Assembly: GCA_047972135.1 (NCBI GenBank)
Contig: JBKEAJ010000158.1
Coordinates: forward strand, 1-5,122
Direction of reading: 5' to 3'
Origin: JBKEAJ01 sp047972135
Lineage (GTDB): Bacteria > Bacteroidota > Bacteroidia > Bacteroidales > Prolixibacteraceae
Length of the DNA: 5,122 nt
Numbering within the stretch: position 1 is the stretch's first letter; every line of letters begins with the position of its first letter. Below are positions 1 through 5,122 of this stretch, one piece after another. The notes below the pieces were generated by a model. It worked only from the letters and a program-made list of their open reading frames with translations. It was not told where the DNA came from and did no database searches. A program made the position numbers and the translations under genes.

Positions 1-789
1 GTGTCGGCGGCGGCGGCAATGAACCGAAAGGTGTTATATGCACAAAAATCTCGTTTGTATGCAGGACAAAATCAAAAACTAGCTGCCTATTATGCTGATT
101 TGGCAACAGATGCCTACAACGAAATTGCAGCTTTGAGTTATACCTACAACAAAGATATGTTAAACGGCAAATGGAACTTGATGATGGACATGAAACCTCG
201 TGATTTGCCCGTTTTTCAAGAGCCTGTATTGTCCGAATTGACGGAGGATATTGATACCGAAACATTGTCCTTGCCCGAGCCACAGCCTTTGGTTGAAACA
301 GCAGGAACTCCAAAGGAAGGCAACCGAATGATAGCTCTCAATGCTTGCGATTTTGTGAATAATGTTTCCGTGGAAACTATCGAATGTCTAGGACACAGCG
401 GAAAAACCGTCAGATTGCCTGTTGCCGAAAGAATTGAAAAAAAACAGATACATCTTGAATATAAAATCAAAACAGAGAGCAAAGGCAAGGTGAAAATAAA
501 AGTGGGAGTAATTCCGATGCACTCGCTTACTGGCAGTACAGAAATGAGATACGCTGTCGTGATTGATAATCAAGAGCCAATAGTTGTTGCAACTGAGGCG
601 CAGTTCCTTAGCGATAAATGGGCTGAAAATGCCTTGCGGAATCAGTCCCTCACAATTTTCGATGCATACATCGCAGAGGCGGGCGAGCACACCGTTCGTA
701 TTTATGCAATCGACGAGGAGTTGTTTGTCGACCAAGTGATGATTGATTTCGACTTGGACAGAAAACACTACCTGATACCGACTGATTAA
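1..789 (+). CDS. GH115 xylan alpha-1,2-glucuronidase, C-terminal part (5' end outside window)
   Basis: This is the last 262 codons of a glycoside hydrolase family 115 enzyme. The family removes (4-O-methyl-)glucuronic acid from xylan or related glycans. The first codon, GTG, is an internal valine and not a start: the reading frame aligns without gaps to residues in the middle of the next gene over 75 positions, ending in the shared stretches NGKW and PRDL.VFQ.P. Residues 1-75 are the end of the helical-bundle domain. Residues about 108-255 are the C-terminal beta-sandwich, recognisable by IPMHSLTG, MRYAVVIDN, the KWAENALRN segment and GEHTVRIYAID. The catalytic barrel lies outside the window, so activity cannot be judged. 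The gene ends in TAA, 141 bp before the start of a paralogous GH115 gene on the same strand, with no evident promoter or terminator between them, so co-transcription is likely. The family assignment is firm; the substrate is inferred. Confidence 0.9.
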   Translation: MSAAAAMNRKVLYAQKSRLYAGQNQKLAAYYADLATDAYNEIAALSYTYNKDMLNGKWNLMMDMKPRDLPVFQEPVLSELTEDIDTETLSLPEPQPLVETAGTPKEGNRMIALNACDFVNNVSVETIECLGHSGKTVRLPVAERIEKKQIHLEYKIKTESKGKVKIKVGVIPMHSLTGSTEMRYAVVIDNQEPIVVATEAQFLSDKWAENALRNQSLTIFDAYIAEAGEHTVRIYAIDEELFVDQVMIDFDLDRKHYLIPTD

Positions 790-798
790 TGTTTGGTT

Positions 799-822
799 GT
801 TGAATCGTTAAATTGTTTGATC
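799..822. repeat. Three degenerate 8-nt tandem units
   Basis: Three contiguous 8-nt units follow each other in phase: GTTGAATC, GTTAAATT and GTTTGATC. They share the frame GTTNNATY. The array starts 10 bp after the stop codon of the first GH115 gene. It is too short and too degenerate to be sure that it arose by duplication; low-complexity AT-rich sequence could give the same look. Confidence 0.4.
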
Positions 823-842
823 GTGTGAGGTTTAGAAAATGT

Positions 843-867
843 GCCACGCTATCGCTCGCAATGACGG
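843..867 (-). repeat. Possible dispersed CGTCATTGCGAGCG-type intergenic repeat
   Basis: On the minus strand this stretch begins CCGTCATTGCGAGCG and continues GATAGCGTGGC. I recall CGTCATTGCGAGCGAAGCG-like sequences as short dispersed intergenic repeats in many bacterial genomes. The segment is clearly GC-richer than the AT-rich DNA on both sides, which supports it being a distinct insert. Only one copy is in this window, so its repeated nature in this genome is inferred. Confidence 0.45.
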
Positions 868-885
868 ATTATTATAAACAGCAAA

Positions 886-920
886 AGCATAAAGCCTATA
901 GCTTACAGCTTATTGCATAA
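886..920. repeat. Five degenerate 7-nt tandem units
   Basis: Five contiguous 7-nt units run in phase: AGCATAA, AGCCTAT, AGCTTAC, AGCTTAT and TGCATAA, with consensus AGCNTAN. The array ends 10 bp before the ATG of the second GH115 gene, so it would lie in the 5' untranslated region or in the intercistronic leader. A TTG inside the last two units opens the reading frame six codons earlier than the ATG, but this is an unlikely start. The periodicity can be read directly; function is unknown. Confidence 0.45.
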
Positions 921-930
921 ATATACACAA

Positions 931-3408
931 ATGAAAAAAATACTAGTACTTTTACTTATGTGCGTAGCTAGTGCAAATCTGCTATATGCTGATATAAAGG
1001 TTTATACCACGATGCAGGAATCTTACTTTCCTCTAGTTACAAACCAAGCTGCATCGCCGATACTGCTAGACCATGCGGATGCTAAAGTGGTGGGAATAGC
1101 AGCAGAAATGTTGGCAGACGACATTAATGCAATCACAGCTAAGAAGCCAAGTGTCGTTCTTGCTGAACAAGACCTTAATTCTTCAACTGTGGTCGTAGCA
1201 GGAACTATCGGGAAATCAGCTATTATCGACAAGCTTATTCGCATAGGAAAAATTGACGCAAGTCCTATACTCAACAAATGGGAGGCTTATATCGTAACAT
1301 CATTGACAGATATTAGTCCGACGATAAAACAAGCTCTTGTCGTTGTTGGGAGCGATCGTAGGGGTACTGCATACGGCTTGATGGATATATCCAAATCCAT
1401 AGGAGTGTCGCCTTGGATATGGTGGAGCGATGTGCTGCCCGAAAAGAAGAAAGAGCTGTTTGTCGCTTCGGGATTTCATGTTGAGGACGGACCCTCAGTG
1501 AAGTACAGAGGTATTTTTATAAACGACGAGGACTGGTCGCTTTTGCCATGGATAAGAAATACTTTCGACCCCGAGCTTGGCAATTTCGGACCAAAGACCT
1601 ACCAAAAGGTCTTTGAGCTGATGCTAAGGCTGAAAGCTAATTACTTGTGGCCGGCAATGCACGAATGCAGCAATTATTTTAATAAGTTTGAAGAAAATGC
1701 CCGTCTTGCCGATGATTATGCCATAGTCATGGGTGGTTCACATTGTGAGCCGCTGCTTTGTACAAACACCACCGAGTGGGACAAAAAGAAAAACGGGGAA
1801 TGGAATTATTTTACAAACCCCGATAAAATAAAGGAGTATTGGGCAGCTCGCCTACAAAGCAACGGGAAATATGAAAATCTATACACCGTAGGGATGCGTG
1901 GTATCCATGATGGCAGCATGCCGGGAGGGAAGAATATCGACGACAAGGCTCGCAAGCTGGAGGAGGTATTTGCCGATCAAAGGGAGATGCTGAGTAAGTA
2001 CACAGGGCAGGCAGTAGGAGATATACCTCAGTTGTTTTGTCCTTACAAGGAGGTGCTTGAAGTGTACGATAGAGGACTGAAAGTACCCGATGACGTTATG
2101 ATTTGTTGGGCAGAGGATAATCAGGGTTATATGAGGCGACTGCCCGATGAAGCAGAGCGAAAGCGTGTCGGAGGACATGCTCTATACTATCACTTGTCGT
2201 ATTGGAGCGATTATCTGTGGTTGTCAAGCATATCTCCTCAGTTGATGTCCTACGAGTTGACTAAAGCCGCAGATTATAAGGTGGATGAGATGTGGGTATT
2301 TAATGTTGGAGATATAAAAATCACCGAAAAAGAGCTTTCGTTTGCTATGGACTTGGCGTGGGATATACAACGCTGGGATGTTGACGGGGCAAATGAATGG
2401 TCGGCATACTGGGCAGCTCAGACTTTTGGAGAAAAGTTCGGAGCAGAGATTGGGGAGGTGATGAATGAGTTTTATCGCTTGGCGTTTCGTGGTAAGCCTG
2501 AGCATATTGGGCATACGAAATATTCAAGGACGGAGATTGACAAGCGACTGAGAGATTACGACGCTATTGCCTCGCGCTGCGAAAAATTGTATAAAGAGAT
2601 GCCGGAGCGTTTGCACGATGCTTTTATCCATTTGATATACTATCCTGTGGTGGCATGTAAATATCATAATGATAAGATATTCCTTTCTCGCTTAAGTATG
2701 TATCACTCTGAAAAGGGAGAACCAGATATTGCAGAAACCTATGCAAAATCAGCGTTGGAAGCATGGGAGCAAGTTAAGGAATTAACTGAGGAATATAATT
2801 CTACGGCAAATGGTAAATGGAAGTCTCTTATGTCGTGGCACCCTCGTGATTTGGAGGTATTTCAAAAACCATTCACTCTCCCGGAATCTAAGGTATCTCC
2901 TGCTAATTTTTTGGATGATCCCTCAGTAATATTGACGATGGATGATATTAGCAGAACGGGAAATGGAAGCTTAGGGCGGCAATTGGTAATTGCTAAAGGA
3001 TTAAGTATTGATGGAAAAGCAGGCTACAGTATCCCAAACCTAATTGAGCCTATTGATGATATTGAAATCAGTAAAGCTCCATTTATAGAATTTAAAACGC
3101 ACTTAGAAAAGGGAGAAAGACAAATAAGAATTAAATGCCTACCATCTCACCCGGTTAGTAAAGATGGCTCTCTTAGGTTGGGAGTATCCATTAATGAGCA
3201 AAGTCCATCAATTATAGATATTACAGCGGAAGAGACATTTCACAACCATCATGATTGTAAGAAGACTATGCTATACGCTTCGGAGGCGTGTCTGGATGGT
3301 TATATTGAAGCTTTAGAAACTTTAAGTTTGGATAAGGAAGAAGAAGTGTCAATTAGGATTTATTTACTGGATCCTGCATTAATACCATACAGAGTGGAGT
3401 GCTATTAA
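931..3408 (+). CDS. GH115 alpha-glucuronidase, complete, exported
   Basis: An 825-residue glycoside hydrolase family 115 protein of normal length, expected to remove (4-O-methyl-)glucuronic acid from xylan-type glycans. The ATG at 931 is preferred because it gives a clean signal peptide, MKKILVLLLMCVASANLLYA, with likely cleavage before DIK; an in-frame TTG at 913 would add six residues ahead of it. Approximate layout: N-terminal domain 21-185, TIM-barrel catalytic domain 190-485, helical bundle 490-640, beta-sandwich 650-825. Barrel hallmarks are YRGIFINDEDW (192-202), GGSHCEP (His271), GMRGIHDG (Asp327), PYKEVL (Glu374), EDNQGY (Asn397), YYHLSY (His421, Tyr424) and NVGDIK. From memory, equivalent Asp, His, Glu and Asn residues line the active site of the Bacteroides ovatus enzyme. 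Two oddities: the usual GRPH-like loop after YYHLSYW is shortened, and the C-terminal sandwich is divergent compared with the upstream paralogue. Export to the periplasm is inferred; no lipobox is seen. Confidence 0.93.
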   Translation: MKKILVLLLMCVASANLLYADIKVYTTMQESYFPLVTNQAASPILLDHADAKVVGIAAEMLADDINAITAKKPSVVLAEQDLNSSTVVVAGTIGKSAIIDKLIRIGKIDASPILNKWEAYIVTSLTDISPTIKQALVVVGSDRRGTAYGLMDISKSIGVSPWIWWSDVLPEKKKELFVASGFHVEDGPSVKYRGIFINDEDWSLLPWIRNTFDPELGNFGPKTYQKVFELMLRLKANYLWPAMHECSNYFNKFEENARLADDYAIVMGGSHCEPLLCTNTTEWDKKKNGEWNYFTNPDKIKEYWAARLQSNGKYENLYTVGMRGIHDGSMPGGKNIDDKARKLEEVFADQREMLSKYTGQAVGDIPQLFCPYKEVLEVYDRGLKVPDDVMICWAEDNQGYMRRLPDEAERKRVGGHALYYHLSYWSDYLWLSSISPQLMSYELTKAADYKVDEMWVFNVGDIKITEKELSFAMDLAWDIQRWDVDGANEWSAYWAAQTFGEKFGAEIGEVMNEFYRLAFRGKPEHIGHTKYSRTEIDKRLRDYDAIASRCEKLYKEMPERLHDAFIHLIYYPVVACKYHNDKIFLSRLSMYHSEKGEPDIAETYAKSALEAWEQVKELTEEYNSTANGKWKSLMSWHPRDLEVFQKPFTLPESKVSPANFLDDPSVILTMDDISRTGNGSLGRQLVIAKGLSIDGKAGYSIPNLIEPIDDIEISKAPFIEFKTHLEKGERQIRIKCLPSHPVSKDGSLRLGVSINEQSPSIIDITAEETFHNHHDCKKTMLYASEACLDGYIEALETLSLDKEEEVSIRIYLLDPALIPYRVECY

Positions 3409-3606
3409 ACTCTACTTAGAAATAAGAGCTTGATTAAAATGAAATTGTTGAAATCTTAAGGTTTAAGTTGAGATTATGTTGTAGATTGTGTGAAAATTGT
3501 ATTTGAAGTTGTTTAAAGTAAATTTTCCAATGTTTTTATCAGAAAATGTTCATATTGATGATTTATAGTCATAAAACAACGGTTATCAATATTAATCTGT
3601 CAAAAA
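3409..3606. other. AT-rich spacer after the GH115 gene
   Basis: I see no gene here. The stretch lies between the GH115 stop and the structured region ahead of the transposase remnant. An open frame from the ATG at 3546 joins the transposase frame downstream, but its first 40 or so residues do not resemble a transposase, so it is treated as flank or IS 5' untranslated DNA. No convincing TANNTTTG promoter, strong terminator or IS end was found. A short inverted repeat ATTTTC/GAAAAT (3522-3527 and 3542-3547) is too weak to call. Confidence 0.5.
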
Positions 3607-3657
3607 GAAAGAATGATACAGTTTTATCAATTCTTGATATTTGCGTACCATTCTTTC
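3607..3657. repeat. 13-nt inverted repeat with an inner hairpin, ahead of the transposase start
   Basis: GAAAGAATGATAC (3607-3619) and GTACCATTCTTTC (3645-3657) are inverted repeats matching at 12 of 13 positions. Inside the 25-nt loop lies a second perfect hairpin, TATCAA-TTC-TTGATA (3625-3639). The structure ends 9 nt before the likely transposase ATG at 3667. In RNA it could hinder translation or stop incoming transcripts, as leader hairpins do in several IS elements; it may also lie in the element's terminal region. The pairing is seen; the role is inferred. Confidence 0.5.
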
Positions 3658-3666
3658 AAAAAAACT

Positions 3667-4195
3667 ATGTTAGACAAAAGTATTATAAAAAAGATATTTG
3701 TCCATATTTATCTTTCGGAAAATCAAAGAATAACGCAAAAGTTAGATGTTATCAGGTAGTTCAAGCTATTTTATACCGTTTAAAAACAGGTTGCCAATGG
3801 CGTCATCTGCCAACAAGACAGTTCTTTCAAACAAAGTATAGTTGGGAAAGTGTTTATTATCATTTTAAGAAATGAAGTAAAGATGGCAGTTGGGATAATG
3901 TTTGGAACACTCTACGTGCAAAATATAAACATCTACTAGACTTATCTAGTGCTCAGCTTGACGGTACTCATACTCCTGCAAAACGAGGTGGTGGAGCTGT
4001 TGCCTACCAAGGCAGAAAAAGGCTAAAACAAGTAATATGCTGATAATGGCAGATAGTCAGGGGCTTCCTGTTACATGTAGTGAGTCTATATCAGGGAATC
4101 ATAATGATGTTTATAATATACGAGACATTGCTAATGAGATGATTTTAGACCTGAAACAGGTCGGAATCAATCCTGAGGTGGCTGTTACATCATAA
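3667..4195 (+). pseudogene. IS5-family transposase remnant, frameshifted, interrupted and 3'-truncated
   Basis: Three frames must be joined to read the protein. It starts MLDKSIIKK at 3667, then shifts frame in the A-run at 3687-3692 to DICPYLSFGKSK, VVQAILYRLKTGCQWRHLP and SWESVYYHFKK. A TGA at 3873-3875 then stands where relatives have Trp (HFNKWSKDGSW), and the frame goes on as SKDGSWDNVW and LSSAQLDGTHTPAKRGG. A second shift at the A-run 4016-4020 leads to NMLIMADSQGLPV and SGNHNDVYNI, ending at TAA 4193-4195. Adding one A at each run restores the reading, giving GRKKAKTSNM at the second. The first catalytic Asp (codon 3960-3962) is present, but the second Asp region (expected NADAGFD-like) and the catalytic Glu are missing, so the element cannot be active. 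Neither terminal inverted repeats nor a target duplication could be found. The family is clear from the motifs; the subgroup is not. Confidence 0.88.
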
Positions 4196-4306
4196 TATTG
4201 TAGGGTTCAATTCTCTCTCCAATCTCTCCTTTTTCTTAAATCTTTTGACTGTTTGGACTGATAATAGATATTGGTTAATGTGAAAAAGTAGGAATTTTTC
4301 AGAGTA
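4196..4306. other. Non-coding stretch after the transposase remnant
   Basis: No gene is recognised. The sequence does not continue the transposase in any frame I translated. It contains the pyrimidine-rich run TTCTCTCTCCAATCTCTCC (4208-4226) and an inverted repeat, TGAAAAA (4281-4287) and TTTTTCA (4295-4301), separated by GTAGGAA. The inverted repeat sits just upstream of the promoter proposed at 4307-4340. It could be an operator or a leftover IS end; nothing in the sequence decides between them. Confidence 0.4.
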
Positions 4307-4340
4307 TTTGTGTTTGTGTTAAATATTAGATTTATCTTTG
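4307..4340 (+). promoter_or_regulatory. Bacteroidales-type promoter (TTTG ... TATCTTTG)
   Basis: TATCTTTG at 4333-4340 is a full match to the Bacteroidota -7 consensus TANNTTTG. A TTTG at 4307-4310 lies 22 nt upstream of it, close to the usual spacing for the -33 element. Transcription would start near 4346-4348 and run towards the SusC-family gene, leaving a leader of about 300 nt. It is the best such promoter in the intergenic region. Confidence 0.65.
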
Positions 4341-4346
4341 CAGAGT

Positions 4347-4356
4347 GATAATTATC
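4347..4356. promoter_or_regulatory. Perfect 10-bp palindrome at the predicted transcription start
   Basis: GATAATTATC is a perfect palindrome that begins 6 bp after the -7 element. Its place at the expected start site suits an operator, but a 10-bp AT-rich palindrome may also occur by chance. No regulator gene is present in the window. Confidence 0.3.
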
Positions 4357-4395
4357 GTATGATGAAAAGGAAGGTAAGCCTTTCCTGTTAGGGGT

Positions 4396-4457
4396 TATGA
4401 GGATGTTTTGAGAATGGAGGATTTGTTAAGATTGCAGAATATGAGGATATTTTGAGA
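4396..4457 (+). repeat. 18-nt direct repeat in the SusC leader
   Basis: TATGAGGATGTTTTGAGA (4396-4413) recurs as TATGAGGATATTTTGAGA (4440-4457), with one mismatch and a 44-bp period. Looser relatives of the unit, ATGGAGGATTTGTTAAGA (4414-4431) and TATTAATGTTTTAAGA (4458-4473), lie directly after each copy, so the region may be four decayed units. All lie downstream of the proposed promoter, inside the leader. They may be protein-binding sites on DNA or RNA, or remains of a duplication. Confidence 0.6.
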
Positions 4458-4524
4458 TATTAATGTTTTAAGAAAAGTTTGAAATTAGACTCAATTTTCT
4501 TCGAGTTGTCAATAATGATATAAT

Positions 4525-4544
4525 GTTAAGTAATAGTTATTAAC
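4525..4544 (+). repeat. Short AT-rich inverted repeat in the leader
   Basis: GTTAA-G-TAA, then TAG, then TTA-TTAAC can form an 8-bp stem with a one-base bulge and a three-base loop. It is wholly A/T except for the end pair and so would be weak. It is listed because it lies between the direct repeats and the terminator-like hairpin. Confidence 0.3.
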
Positions 4545-4576
4545 CGAATAAAATAATTTGCATATGAAATGAAACT

Positions 4577-4609
4577 ACCCTAAAGAGGTACTCTAGCCTC
4601 GGTTTTTTT
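4577..4609 (+). terminator. Terminator-like hairpin with T-run, ahead of the SusC gene
   Basis: GAGG (4585-4588) pairs with CCTC (4597-4600), and ACC (4577-4579) with GGT (4601-4603), leaving CTAAA bulged on the 5' side. Seven T residues end at 4609. This is the form of a Rho-independent terminator on the + strand, though the stem is short and bulged. A competing hairpin, AGAG-GTA-CTCT (4584-4594), would use the same bases and exclude it. It lies 35 bp before the first SusC start codon and downstream of the proposed promoter, so it may attenuate the receptor gene or end a short RNA. Confidence 0.5.
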
Positions 4610-4644
4610 AATTAAAAGAAGATAATAATCTAAGACTTGAATTT

Positions 4645-5122
4645 ATGAAAAAATATAATATAAGTGGATGCGAAAAGAGCATCCATTTGGAAATGAGAAA
4701 TTTGATAATTGCAAATTTGTTTGTGATTATAATGTTTTTTTCCATATCCAAAGTGTATGCAGATGGCGTATACGTGGATTCGTATGAAAAAAGCAAGGAA
4801 ACCGTTCAGCAAGACCAAAAAAGTATTACAGGAACTGTTACGGATCCTAATGGAGAAGCTCTAATCGGTGTTACTGTGGCGGTTAAAGGAACGTCGCAAG
4901 GAGCGCTTACAGATTCTGAGGGGAAATATCAATTTTCGACATCTGTAACAGAGCCTGTGTTAGTGTTTTCTTATGTGGGATTTACAACACAAGAAATCCC
5001 CATTGGAAATAAGTCTGTTATTGATGTGAAAATGTCGGAAGTGGCATCTGAGTTGAGTGAAGTGGTCGTAACCGCAATGGGTATCAGACGTGAACAGAAG
5101 TCGCTTGGATATGCTGTATCTA
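4645..5122 (+). CDS. SusC/RagA-family TonB-dependent outer-membrane receptor, N-terminal part
   Basis: The first 159 codons of a SusC-type receptor that runs off the window end. Such proteins form the outer-membrane barrel that imports glycan oligosaccharides together with a SusD lipoprotein lid, powered by TonB. Seen in order, numbered from the ATG at 4645: a signal sequence ending near residue 39 (hydrophobic core IIANLFVIIMFFSIS, then KVYA before DG); a carboxypeptidase-regulatory-like domain at about 60-131 (ITGTVTDPNGEALIGVTV, TSQGALTDSEGKYQF, FSYVGFTTQEI); a TonB box LSEVVVTAMG at 137-146; and the family signature GIRREQKSLGYAVS at the plug start. There is no STN domain, so it is not a sigma/anti-sigma-linked receptor. 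An in-frame ATG at 4693 would give an ordinary 23-residue signal peptide and may be the true start. The nearby GH115 genes suggest a uronic acid-bearing glycan as substrate, but this is inferred, since IS remains lie between them. Confidence 0.93.
   Translation, partial: MKKYNISGCEKSIHLEMRNLIIANLFVIIMFFSISKVYADGVYVDSYEKSKETVQQDQKSITGTVTDPNGEALIGVTVAVKGTSQGALTDSEGKYQFSTSVTEPVLVFSYVGFTTQEIPIGNKSVIDVKMSEVASELSEVVVTAMGIRREQKSLGYAVS
4662..4688 (+). promoter_or_regulatory. 10-bp RNA hairpin just before the alternative SusC start
   Basis: AAGTGGATGC (4662-4671) pairs with GCATCCATTT (4679-4688) around the loop GAAAAGA, all ten pairs forming with one G-U. Its 3' end is 4 nt before the ATG at 4693. 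If translation begins there, the hairpin is in the untranslated leader and could control ribosome access; if it begins at 4645, the hairpin lies within codons 6-15. Confidence 0.55.

Noticed and set aside
886..920. A CRISPR-like array
   Set aside because: The units are 7 nt long, contiguous and degenerate, with no spacers and no cas genes.
913..930. TTG start six codons upstream of the ATG of the complete GH115 gene
   Set aside because: It lies within the 7-nt repeat array and puts HKYTQ ahead of a signal peptide that begins properly at MKKILVLLL.
1879..2527. Minus-strand open frames inside the GH115 catalytic region
   Set aside because: They are antisense shadows of conserved barrel motifs and have no recognisable domain.
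3546..3875. A 109-codon open frame taken as an intact gene
   Set aside because: Only its later part is transposase. It is one fragment of a frameshifted pseudogene, and its first 40 or so residues show no family resemblance.
4016..4022. Programmed frameshifting in the transposase, as used by some IS elements
   Set aside because: A second independent frameshift, an in-frame TGA and the missing catalytic C-terminal half show decay rather than regulated recoding.
4200..4262. Minus-strand translation containing KDLRKRRDWREN as a possible remnant of a second coding element
   Set aside because: Only about 18 codons are open and no family match is recognised. Chance or IS debris explains it equally well.
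4359..4391. A 10-codon leader peptide (MMKRKVSLSC) just after the proposed transcription start
   Set aside because: Very short, with no run of a regulatory amino acid and no clear ribosome site. ATG-to-stop frames of this size are common by chance.
4555..4560. TAATTTG near 4554-4560 as a second promoter for the SusC gene
   Set aside because: It lacks one base of the TANNTTTG consensus spacing and has no TTTG at the right distance upstream. Its transcript would also meet the terminator-like hairpin at once.
4608..4818. Two minus-strand open frames opposite the SusC start
   Set aside because: They are antisense to a well-supported SusC N-terminus and show no recognisable domain.

Overview
The window comes from a Bacteroidota genome, most likely Bacteroidales. 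The reasons are a SusC-type TonB-dependent receptor, two exported family-GH115 alpha-glucuronidases side by side, a TANNTTTG-type promoter, AT-rich spacers and no strong Shine-Dalgarno sequences. The genus cannot be told from the sequence. All recognisable genes lie on the + strand.

Layout: (1) the last 262 codons of a GH115 enzyme that begins upstream of the window; (2) a 141-bp spacer built almost entirely of short repeat-like pieces; (3) a complete second GH115 enzyme of 825 residues with a signal peptide, paralogous to the first; (4) a spacer and a decayed, 3'-truncated IS5-family transposase carrying two A-run frameshifts and one nonsense codon; (5) a roughly 450-bp stretch without a protein gene, holding a good Bacteroidales promoter, a palindrome at the expected transcription start, an 18-nt direct repeat and a terminator-like hairpin; (6) the start of a SusC/RagA-family outer-membrane receptor, cut by the window end.

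The two GH115 enzymes and the SusC protein fit a polysaccharide utilisation locus for glucuronoxylan or another glycan decorated with (4-O-methyl-)glucuronic acid. The receptor would import oligosaccharides across the outer membrane and the exported GH115 enzymes would remove uronic acid side groups. The dead insertion sequence now separates the enzymes from the receptor, which appears to have its own promoter and a long structured leader.

No wholly new system is evident. The points most worth a second look are the promoter-to-terminator leader before the SusC gene, a strong hairpin just before the second possible SusC start codon, a shortened active-site loop in the complete GH115 enzyme, and the repeat mosaic between the two GH115 genes.
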